The notes under the pieces are model-generated. The model was not told the DNA's origin, did not search any database, and saw only the letters and a program-made list of their open reading frames with translations. DNA of 64,000 nt from NCBI GenBank assembly GCA_963969345.1, contig OZ017767.1, forward strand, positions 7,096,739 through 7,160,738, in the 5' to 3' direction. Below are positions 37,801-49,800 of this stretch, in pieces (the first letter of the stretch is position 1; the number at the start of each line of letters is the position of its first letter). The DNA comes from Turbatrix aceti (taxonomy: Eukaryota > Nematoda > Chromadorea > Rhabditida > Panagrolaimidae). A program made the translations under genes and the position numbers.

Positions 37801-40800
37801 GCACTTTGCCTTAGGCGTTGTTAGTCAGGGATCGCCGAGCCGAGCCTTAAGCCTTCCCCCGGTGTTGGTTGTACGAAACGAAACGTGTGCCAGCTCGGAT
37901 TAAAATATTTTTCCTAGAATCACTTCCTTGTTCAAATTGAATTTTTTTATTAAATTTATAAAAAAAAATTTATTTTTTAAGTGGCTTCTTGGATTCATTC
38001 GTCAAAAAATGCTGAATGATTTCCAAGTACGGTGTGTTCAGAATTTTTTATCCCAAGGCTAAAAAAATGCGCAAACCGCACCCTTCTGTCATTGTTGCTG
38101 CTCCATTATCACCGAGCCAGAGTCGAGTCTTTTTTTTGCAGCTGCAAAAATATTTTTTTTTAATTTAAAAATATTTAAAAATAGCTTGCAGAATTTATTT
38201 TGTAATAAAGTCTGAAAAAAATCATGACGCGCCCTGTGGCAAACCCGGACTCGCCCAGTCGAGACTGAAACTGCTGGGAGGGGTGCTTGCTCATCACCCC
38301 ACCCCCTGCGGGCCACTCCACTTCCCTGTCTGATGTGAGCTATGACTGAGTGAGTGTTTGAGCTTGCTTCTCATGTTTCCGTTCGTTTGTCGACGTCAAC
38401 TTTTTCACCGACGTCAACGGCAATGACGACGATAAATAAATTGTTTTTGGTGTTCGAGACCGGATCAGTCTTAAATTTAACTAAATACATTTTTTTGTAT
38501 TTGTATACTAAAAAATTATTTTTTTTTTGCATCTGTGTACAAATTTTTTTTTATGCATTTTGTTGTTGTTCTTCTTCTGCGGCAGCAACGACGCGAGGCG
38601 ACAGACGACAGACTTGGTTCATTCCAGACTGCCCCGGGCCAATCCTTTGCGTCCGCGTATGTATGTACGGTGGCGGTTGTTGGTAGTGTGCATGAACAAA
38701 AAAATTTTGCCTGCCCGTCGCGGCTGCACTGCATTTTTGCACCCTTTTTTTTCTATCCCGGCTTGCCCTACAGCAACACTCACTATTTTATTTTTTTTTG
38801 ATGTGTACGCTGCACACACACGCACACACGCGGAAAAGAATATTGCAGACGGCGGCCAGCAGCAACAGCAACAGCAACAACAGCACCAGCAGCACTAGCA
38901 GCGCCTGGGGAAAACAACTAATAAAGGCCGCCAGCCAAATGAGTTGCTCCCCTTCTCTTTCGTGCTTTTTTTTGCTCTCCTCTGCAGTCGAAAATTAGAA
39001 AAAAAAAGACTCGTAGACATATTATATTTTTATTTTGTCTCAAGAGCAAAGATTACGGTAGCCATAATCTGTCCCAGGTACTTACATATTTGCTACCCAA
39101 GCGCCCTTTTCTGCAATTTTTTTTGCAATGGATTATCTGGCGTTCAAATCTGTGAATCGCGTTTTTTTTTGCAGAAAAAAAAAATAAGTGTGTGAAAAGT
39201 CGCGACTGCGTGTAAACCAAGGTGTGCTGAGGTGAGGTGCTCTCTGATAGACGTGGCATAAATATTTTGGACCACAGATAAGGTTTGGTTTGGGAATATT
39301 GTTTTTTTAGAAGGCTGCAAACTGCAGCTGGGATCTCAGGTGAATTTTTTCCGGTAAAAAATATTTTTTTCATAAGTTGTTGTTTATTTTTTTTGTTGAC
39401 AACGGCATCATCAAATTGGTGACGGTGATGGTGATGGTGATGGTGATGGTGATGGGAAAAAGTTGTTATTTCCCTTACTATTTTTGTATTATGTAATAAT
39501 AACCAGCTGCTGTAAATATTTTTTGCAGTAGTTTGTTTCACAGCTTTCCTTTTCTGACATGAAAGAATGTCAGAAAAGGAGTCAGACGGCTAGAGGGCTT
39601 AATCAGGGAGGATTCCGGGGCAGGACGAGATATGATAGTTTTTCCTATACGGCAAAGAGCGGAACAGATTAGCCAGTCAGGAGAGCTTGAATTGTTGATA
39701 AGACCTCTGCTGAGAAGTTTGTTGTCCTCAGAAGCGACGAATAGCCGACGGTCGACGGGCGACGGCTTAGCCGGTGTGGCACACACGTGCACGTGAGAAA
39801 GTCAAGTTTGAAAAATTTATTAGAGATCTCAAATTTTTGTTTCTGACCATTTTTACCTGGGCAGACAGATGAAGAGATGAAATTCAAATTATGTGTTTGG
39901 TTGGGGAGACTGATTGAGGACAGCCGCGACCGCTCAACTTGGCGCCCAGCTGGGCAGCTAGGCTGCTGCTATGTATAAAAATGCTACGGGATAGATCCGA
40001 GTTTGAGTTTTGTCACCCGCCGGGCAAAGAAGCAAAGAGGCAAAGAAAGGCAGCAGCGGGGCGCTGACAGAGAGCGAGGGAAAGTGCTGGATGGCACGTA
40101 GCTCTAGCTGCTCGCTGCTCGCTGCTCGTTCCAGCGACGTTCGCTCTTGGCAGGACAGAAAACAGGCTTTTTGAAAAATGTTGCTTGCCGCACTTGTTCG
40201 TAGTAGGGACGAGGACCACCGCGTGCAGCGTGGCACAGCGCCATCGCCTTCCTCGCAGTCAATATTCATTCCCTTCTCCCTTCCTTGCTCGGGTGCTGCA
40301 GGCGCTGGCGCTAGCGCAGGCGCTGGTGCTGCGTCATGCCAAATACACAAATTGCGACTCGCCATGCCAGGCAGAGAAGTTGCGATGCTCTGCCAACTTG
40401 TCTGGGATGATTCTCTCGTGAGCCACTTTGCAGCCCGTCGCCGTTGCGGAAGAAGAAGAAGAAGAAACAAAAACCTCTACTAACTTGCCTATCTTGCATT
40501 TTTGTTGTTTTTGAGGGGTGGGAGGATGCCGGAAAGATTTTTTCCCCTTTTTTCAACCCGAGCGACGCGTGCCAAGAAATCCTCCCATTGTACATATTGT
40601 GTCGGGACTTTTTTGTTGTTCTATGGAACACTTTGTGATGCTTGCTCCCTCCCGACGGGCTTTTCTGATAGAGCCGGCAGTCATGCTGTCAATTTTTGCT
40701 TCCTTGTGTCTTCCAAATCCGTATCGACGCAGCGCAGCGAGTTTGTTGGTGTTTTATAAAAATTTAGATAAATTTTTATTTTTTGAGACCATACTAAATA

Positions 40801-43800
40801 GTTTTTATTTGTACATAAATATGTGTTTAGATAGTTTCTGGTGCCCTGTAGAAAGTCGTTAAAAGGACGTGGGATGAGAGGGGTTACCATAATAATAATA
40901 TTAAATAATTGTATAATAATACCGCGCTGACCGAGATCTCTGACCAATACGGGGACAAGAGTGCATTTCATAGTCAGTCAGTCAGTCAGCAAACTTGTTT
41001 TTTGCACGCTTTGGCGCCGAGACTCTCGACGACTCGACACGTCGTCGTTGTCGTCGTCGTCACAAGATGATATTGCCCTCATTTGCGGTGCGGTGCGGCT
41101 ATGGAAAAAAGAAGGGAACACAGTTGTCGATGAGGAGTTAGTTGTTCAGTCGCCCGGCAGGAGACATAGCCACCACCATCGTTGCTTGGTACCTATGCTA
41201 TTTTTTATGTTCAAAATTTTTTTTGTTTGCAAAATCGTTTTTTTTTCAATTTTTTTTCGATTTTTCGCATGAAAAATAGCAGTTTTTTGAGTTGGGTCAT
41301 AAATTTTTGTATTTTATTTTTTTCGGGTTTTGAACTCAAATTTGTCTCCGTTCCCGTTCCCGTTTACGTCCCCGAACGCCGAGTCGAGTCGAGTTGTCCC
41401 AGAGCACGCCACATGTCATATTTATATTTTGGCAACCCATCATTTGACAGCGGTAGAGAGCTAGCTCTTTTTTGCGCCTGCAGCGTTTTGTTTCTTTCTC
41501 GCTCAATGTCATTGTTCTGCAAAAAAAAAGAAACAACAAATATCTGGCAAATTTTTACTGCTTTCTGTTGTCTGACTGCTGGTTACTGCTTTTGAAAAAT
41601 TTTAAGCATTGTCGATGAAATATATGTTTATATTGTTTTTTGTCGGCTGCCGGCGGGCGTTGAACGAAGTCTGTCTGTTTTTTTTGATCCGACAGGGCCT
41701 GATTGCCGAGCCTAACACGCAGATGGATGGGTGGATGGATTAATACAGTGGTCTGCAAAAAGATAGGGCCACCCCCAAAAAGGGCGTTTCTGACGTTCGT
41801 TGAAGAGTTAGACAAAATCTGTTTTGAGGAATGAATTCAGCGTCCCAGGAAACCCTAATAGCGTTCTGATACCCGTGATTCAAGGTCGTTGTAAAAAAAA
41901 ATTAAGCAAAGTAGGATTTTTTTGCTCTGCAAAAAGATAGGGCCACTTTGATAAAAAAATTCTTTGGAGACTAAGTTATTGACCAATACAGGAGTTACGG
42001 TATTATTTAATTACTAGCAGTATAACAAACATAAAAAATGTAGCAACCCGGTCAAACAACCTGCGCTTTGATAGTCTGCAAGCCAATTCTCCCTATCAAG
42101 CTCCTCAACATCGATTAGGGGATCCTGGTGGTCTGTTACGTGGTCGTATTGTCTTGTGTTGTTATAAAAAGTTTAGGTAGGGATGCAGTAAGTATTGTTA
42201 TAATGATATAGGCATCAAACAGCGACATTAAAACCCCAGGAAAAAATTTTTTGTAACTGAATTACCCTCGATTTGAACGATTTCCGGTACATCCACGCGT
42301 GGTTTGGTTGAAATAGGTGCGGTTTCAAGTGGTTTTGTGCATGAACGTTAAGAAACAAGTTGTAGGAACATTTTGGCGTACATGATACTTTAGCCAAAAC
42401 GAAGCATCGTTTACTCAGAGTTTTCCATTTATGCAGAAATTTTTACGAATTTTGGTCAAAGTTCCTATCGTCTTTTCGGTGACGTCAGTAGAGCATAAAA
42501 TTCAGCTTCGTTTTTGAAATACTTATTTAGGGTTGTAAAACACAACAAAAGCAATAAACCATGCTTTCATCATAGGTAACATAATTAACTTTGATAGCCG
42601 ATAAATTACTCAGGTTCAGTCAAAACGCTACACTTTTCGCTGATATTACTAATCCCGAGGTTAAATTCAAAATCATACCAAAATGTTCCTACAGCTTGTT
42701 TCTTAACGTTCATGCACAAAACCACTTGAAACCGCACCTATTTCAACCAAACCACGCATGGATGTACCGGAAATCGTTCAAATCGAGGGTAATTCAGTTA
42801 CAAAAAATTTTTTCCTGGGGTTTTAATGTCGCTGTTTGATGCCTATATCATTATAACAATACTTACTGCATCCCTACCTAAACTTTTTATAACAACACAA
42901 GACAATACGAAAACGTAACAGACCACCAGGATCCCCTAATCGATGTTGAGGAGCTTGATAGGGAGAATTGGCTTGCAGACTATCAAAGCGCAGGTTGTTT
43001 GACCGGGTTGCTACATTTTTTATGTTTGTTATACTGCTAGTAATTAAATAATACCGTAACTCCTGTATTGGTCAATAACTTAGTCTCCAAAGAATTTTTT
43101 TATCAAAGTGGCCCTATCTTTTTGCAGAGCAAAAAAATCCTACTTTGCTTAATTTTTTTTTACAACGACCTTGAATCACGGGTATCAGAACGCTATTAGG
43201 GTTTCCTGGGACGCTGAATTCATTCCTCAAAACAGATTTTGTCTAACTCTTCAACGAACGTCAGAAACGCCCTTTTTGGGGGTGGCCCTATCTTTTTGCA
43301 GACCACTGTAGTCCGTTCGTCGTCGATGGTGGTGGTGATAGTCAGGGATTGGATTGGATTGGATGGGATGGACCCTCGTGGCAGGCTGATATTAGCAACC
43401 AGACGATGGATGAGCAACGAATCCGAAAAACGAAAAGAGATCTCTGTTTTTTTTTTGTTTGCAACGCCGCTGATTGGGCGTTTCCCCGCCATCACCGGGG
43501 GATAGGATAGATTTGTTTTTGACGGTGTTTGACTTGTTTTCTGCAAGAAAAACAATTAATTTTTTTCAAGGTGCATGCAGGCAGCGAAGGCAAAGAAGAA
43601 GGTGTGCTCGTTTCAAGTGGTTCAAACTTTCAAGTCCGAGCATGTTTTTTTTCCTCCTATTTTCAAATATTTTTTTTCTGACTGCTACTGTTGATTTTTG
43701 GTGCAAAAAGTGTTTATTTTCCCCTCAAAATCTTGTTTATGTCTTTTTTCTTGTTTTGGAACGAACGAACGAACGACTTTTTTTTCTTTTGTGCAGTTAG

Positions 43801-46800
43801 TTGTCCGAGGCTGAGTGAGGGTTGAACTTCTATCGAGTTTGTATCTTGCTTCTGAACAAAAAAAAAATATTTATTTCGCGTAGTGATGGTTGTAGCGTGA
43901 TTACCGACCGTCATCCAGCATTTTTTTTTGTGACCGTTTCTGCAAAACCCAGGCGAAAAAAAAGGGGTGTTGGAGGCGTTGTTTTGTTACCTTTCGCCGA
44001 CCGACGACGACAACGACGACGACGATGATGTCCGGGTGATTCCCATCTCCTCCGGCGTTGGTTGTCCGCTCATTGATCCCTACCCTACCCACCCGCCTCG
44101 CCGTTCTGGGGTAAATAGCCTCGAGGAAGGCGGCTCGAATCCACACACACACACACACCTTGTCTACTGTCTGGTTGTTGTTGTGACACCTGGAACTCCG
44201 AGTTGGTTGATTTTGTGAGCATGTGGTTATGCACGAAAAATCGAACAACAACTGGACTGCGGACTGCAAAAACAAGGCTCAAGGACGTGTTTTTTTTTTG
44301 GGAATGCGCAGTATTATATTTTTCCTGGTATTTTTTTGCACGTTTATGGGTTTTTTAGAGGCTTACATTTTTTATGCAGGTGCAAAAAATGTATGGTATT
44401 TTTTTGGTGTGAGACACACTAGGAAGTGGTTTTGGCACACGCGTACGTACGTACGCGCAGTTTTACTTGACTTCCCTGTTGACAAGCCGGTGTTGTGTTT
44501 CTGAAGGTCTTTGATGGCTTATAACCTGCTCAGGAAGTAATTCTTTGTCCCTTGAGCCGTATTAAGCAGTTTAACACGTCAGAATCTGTTTGTTATGCAT
44601 CCAGATGTGGTTTATCTCATTAAATGCTTGCAACTTTGTCCGGGTTCAAACGAGGACCAAAAAACGAATGCATGCGTGCCTGTGAATGTTTCCCCCATTT
44701 TTTTTCATCACCTGAATCAGTTCCGTGTAAGTTCGCGTGTATTTAGCCTTTTTTAAGCTCCGGTTAGTCTTATTGGTCTCTTCTCTCTAAATATGTACAA
44801 TCAATCTTTGTGCTTCCATGTTCACCGCAAAGCACTGCAAAAAAAAATCATCATCATCACCCGGAGCCAGTCGCTGCAGGCAGCCCGCAGCCCACATTAG
44901 CACGGGAAAAGTTGTTTACGTTGCAACTCTTGCAGACACGCAGGGAGGGGGGGGCTGATGTGAAATGATTTCAATTTTTGGACGCAGGGAGATTAGAGAC
45001 AGTCGGCTCGTGTAGATGGAGATTCTCGTTGTCCACAGGAGCAAAAAAAAAATTCTGCAGCTGCTGTGAGTTGACGTGGTATATATCGGCGAATTTGTTG
45101 TTTGCATGCACCGCCGGCTGCTGGACTGTTCCATCAGATTCTTTGTGGATGCGTGCAAAAATCAGAAAAAAAGAAAAAGTAGAAGAAAAAAATTATGAGT
45201 TGTCTGTCTGCGTGTACAACCTGCCCGGAGGGGAGATAGGTGACTGGATGTATCTAATATGTATAATATAGAGGCCGGCCTGTACTTCGTCCGCTCGGCC
45301 TTGACAAATCGAGTCGAGTTGAGTCGAGTCGGGGTCGCCTCGCCGAACGAATGAATGAACGCTTGCTATCTCTTTGCCTGCTGGCTGGCTGCAACACGGA
45401 TTGTAGGAAAGATTGGTTTGCAGGAGGCGTTAGGCGATTTATTTTATTGTGCCACGCATATGTACATGCGCGCAGACAGGTGCAGCCAGCGTCTGACCGG
45501 AGCTCTTTGCTGCTGGCTGAACGAGCGATTTGGCGCCTCGAAACACTTTACGACGTATGTACATACATACGTGGGATGACAGATTTTTCACTCAAATATT
45601 TTTGACTCAAATTTATCTAGAATTTCAAATTTATTTAGCATGTGTTTTGTGTTTTGCTCACTCTGTTTTGGGAGCAGCGCGAACAGAGCGCGAGGAGGAG
45701 TGAGGTGACAAAAGCCACCAATTCGGATCGCGACATAACAATTTAGTTTTAAGTTTGTTTGAAGTGGACTTGTACATAGTTGTGGCCCCCCTCTTTTGCA
45801 ACAAGAGCTCCGAAACTTTGCTCTTTTGTCGCCGGCGTCTGTGTCTTCGTCTTCGTCATCGTAGCCCCCCCTCCCCTCCGGCCGACACCGGATTACTTTT
45901 TTTTTCTTCCCTGCTTACGCTGCGCTTTTTGCTTCTTGTTTCCGCGTTATCTGATTTCGGTCTTTTCTACTCTCGAATAAAAAATTTTTGTCTGCGTGCA
46001 AAAGTGTGTCAGTCAAAAAAAAATTATTTTGATCCTGATTTTTGTCTGGGAATGATGAATGCAGTTTTTTTGGGTTAAATTTTTTTTGGGGGGAAAAGAA
46101 AGTGGCGTGCACTTTTGTTGTTCGTTTGTTCGTTCGTTTTTTAGGATACTTTCTGTCAATTTTATTATTTTTTTGGGGAGAGAAGGGGAGAAAGTTTTGT
46201 ACCTTCGTTCTGTCCGACAGGGAATGGCTTCTTCGTAGGCGAGAAAACAGGGTCGTCGTGGCCAAATAAATAAATATAGTAAATCGTTGATGTTCTCTGT
46301 CGCTCTTGTACAATGTTTTATTACCTGCGCGGACGAGCAGAGGAGTCTGTCCGACGATGATGACCGGAGCATAGCAGTTGGCGCCGGACAGAGGTCGAGA
46401 GCGAGAGCGAGAGCGAGTGCGAACGCGCAGGCAACGAGCCAAGCTCGAGACCGAGACCGAGAAACGCGCGCGCGGATGATGGTTTGTCGTCGAATGTCCT
46501 GTCCCGTACAACCAACAAGATTTTGTACGTACGTAGTCCAGTGACAGTCACAGATCGCAGCAGCTCGACATACATTGCATATCCGGCCTTGCCTTCCTTT
46601 CTTCCTTCCTTCGTTCCTTGCAAGTTCGCCGATTGCTGATATAGGAGCGATTTGCTAGGGGGGGAATGATTGATTGCCAGCATTTTCCTGCGCCTGGGGA
46701 TTCGCGCAGCCGTCAACACCAAACTTCTATGTCCTTTCCTCGCCTGCATGCCTGCCTGCAGGCAGCGGGGGTGAAGGATGATTCACCCGGGCAGCAGCAT

Positions 46801-49800
46801 CACGCGCGGATCGTTCACAATCAGAGATTTATTGGTTTTTGTTTATTTACCCTGTGCGACTTGCTCTATGACGTTTCGTGTCATTTGGTTTCGTTTTTCC
46901 ATTTTTTTCTGCTCATCACATGTCATCCAACTTTTTCTTGCTTACGTATAAAATATTTTTCGCAACAAAATATTTTTTTGGGACGATATATCGTGATTTT
47001 ATAATTTTTTAAAAATCCAAAATTAATCCCCTATTTTTTTCAGCCGAATTTCGCAAGCAATCGGCAATCGAAATGGCAGCAGATGTCATCATGGAGGAGG
47101 ACATTCCCACGTCCTCCGCGTCTCTCCACTTCCACGGCGCCCCGACAACCCTAGCACACTCTCACGCAGATTCTGGATTTATCGATGATACAGATCCCAT
47201 GCCAGCCGATGTACCGACGTCGTCGTCGGCTTCTGGACCAACGGATGACCGCGATCCGGCGTCTACGGCACCTCCGCACGTTCCCATCGCTACCATCAAG
47301 CCATCCATCGATAACAGGTTCAACAGACCCCAGCGAAAGCATGGGCTATTCCTTGGTGGTCAGGAAAATAGCATGGTGGGTGCAAATTTCATTTTTTTTT
47401 CTTTTTTTCCTGGAGCAATTTTAAAGCGCTCATTGTCTTAGAAAGACCAGCAGGAGGGCAAAATGCACTCCGCTGTGGTCTAGTGGCTAGGATTTACGGC
47501 TCTCACCCGTAAGGCCCGGGTTCGATTCCCGGCAGCGGAAGTACACTTTTTTCTTTTTGTTTGAATTGTTAGGGGCATTCGATAATTTTGTAGGGAGTTT
47601 TATAATTCTAAAATCTTGTTTTACAATTTTTTATTACTTTATCCTACTATTTTGATCTTTGGGCGTCGTCGCCGCAGCAACAGCGACCACGCGTATGTAC
47701 GTGCCTGGAGGCACTGCGGGTTGTTTTCATTTTATTCCATGTGCTTCAATTGCCTTCATTTATTTATTTATTTGTTCATTTACGGTAGCTGGTCACAGCA
47801 GCGTGAACCTGTGTTTAGGTCCAGTCTGTCTGGCTTTGTAAAAAAATAATTACAGGTCGGTAGTGACCGGATTTCCGAATTTGATGTGACGAAAGTTTTT
47901 TGGTAAAAATTTTTTTTGCACTTGCCTGAGGGGTATTTGCTCAAACGGGGTTATTTTTTGATGATATTGAGATGTGATGTTTGGTGACCCGTTGCAAACC
48001 CCTACCCGGACTGAACTTGTACAGGTACCTGTACCTGTACCTGGAGGGGAGGGGGTGATCCATTGATTAGGTGATTTTTTTGACACCATCGATGTCGACG
48101 ACTACTTGGTTTCGTTTCTTGAAGGCACAAAAGGCTGCGAGCAGCAGTGAGCGCTGCTGGTTGACTGCTCGACCCGGCCACGTTGTTCAAGGTTGTTTGC
48201 AGGTTTCTGCTTCATTTGCTCTTTTTTTTCTGTATTTACCTTTTTTTGGTTTTCAAACCAATTTTTATGGCTCCAAAAAATTTTGTGGCTTTGTATAAAA
48301 TTTATTTCCACATCCCATTTATTTACAAACGGTCAAAATACTAAAAAAAATTTTACGGCAATGTGATTTAGTGCCGCCGGAACTTTTTTCATGCAAAAAC
48401 AAAGCGTCGCCGCTGGTCTTGTTTTTTTTACAAATTCAGTCGCTGAACTTGCCCTGTTTTCGTCGGGGGGGGGAGTTGCCTGTCACAGGTGTCTACGTGT
48501 AAAACAGGAAAGGTCTGACGCCCGCCGTCTGCGTTTGCGTCTGTGCCTGTGGCTGCGTACTGTGATTCTTTGTTTACGCGTCCGCAACAACAGCAACAGC
48601 AGCCGCAGCCAGCAGCGTGCTGGTTGCTCCGCGACGCTCTGTCTTGCTCTTGGCAGACGCCAGCCCATCGGCGACAAATCATGAAATCATTATGTATTGG
48701 TGCGGCGGCATTATTGGAGTCTGTGGTTTTTTTGTCTGGGTTTTTTTTGTCTGGACCAGGGGACGGGGAAGTGGTGTTTTTTTGTCTGCATCGATGAATG
48801 GAAGTGGTTAGATAGATGGATGCGTGGTTGGTTACTCACTGGCCCTGGCCTGTCCTGCTGGGGGCTTCTGCAGACAGAGGTTGTTTTTATCAGTCACGGG
48901 CTGCTGCAGCCCCGCAGGCAGGCAGACATGTGACACGGGATCGGTGCCAGTCACCTGTCAGCCACGCCTACTCTAAATATTTTCTTTCTTTTTTTCATTC
49001 CGGAGCTCCGAGCATCTCCTTCCTACCTGGGTTCTGAATTGAATCCAATTGCTGTGCTGGTGCTGCACACCGATCCACCCACCACGTGTGGTGTGTCGCT
49101 GCTACCCGGAGGAAAAAGAATAATACAACTTTTTTCCACACTGCGCAGAACGTAGAACAGGTGTGTGCGTACAGCTGCAGGTTGCAACATGTCACCGGTT
49201 GTTGCGTGTGCGTGACTATCGATGGTTGCCGGTGGTACACAGGTGATTATCGATCCATTAGTCGTCAGCATCGGCGACGTCGGCCGTCGGGGTCGTCGTC
49301 GTCGTCGTCGCTGCTGTTTGTTTGATTTTTTGATCCCATAAAAGGCAGCAAGGCGCAGAAACTTTTTTTTGGTTGCTCACTTTTTCACGTTGTGGCTTGC
49401 ATTTTGCGATAAAATCGGTACCTGTGCAAAAATGATCTTTTTTCTGAATAAAACCACCTTTCGACGGCCGCAAGGAGGAAGGAACAAAAACATAAGTATT
49501 TGTTATCACACATATTCGTTATCACAAACGAATTGAATTCTGTGTGGCGTGTTGTATTTACGTTGCGTACGTGCACGTTTCGACCAAGTTTTTGGGGGGT
49601 ACGATAATCGCATTCATGAGCGAGCATGAGCTGGTTGCGAGCGTTAACATTTTCTCTTTTTTTTTTGTTTTTTGGGTGCGCCTGACATGAGTTGAGTTGA
49701 TTGCCGGTACGTACGTATACAGGCAGAAATTTTGTATTTTACGCGCAGTCCAAAAATCATTTTTTTCTGACGTTTGAAGACCTTTTTTTGCTCTTTTGAT

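Larger units (their letters stand above)
33088..41743. other. Middle of the large intron, nothing supported as coding
   Basis: About 8.7 kb of T-rich noncoding sequence. It contains a (GGTGAT)n microsatellite at 39424-39455, a perfect 14-bp hairpin at 39547-39580, a TTTACCTGG word at 39852-39860 and GAGTCGAGTCGAG pentamer repeats near 41380. Apparent long frames such as 35341-36111 come from T-homopolymer DNA and lack a family match. Confidence 0.4.

Noticed and set aside
45915..46511. 198-codon minus-strand frame with an RSRSRSR stretch
   Set aside because: The Arg/Ser repeat is an artefact of the GAGAGC-type DNA repeat near 46400, and the frame has no other protein-like feature.
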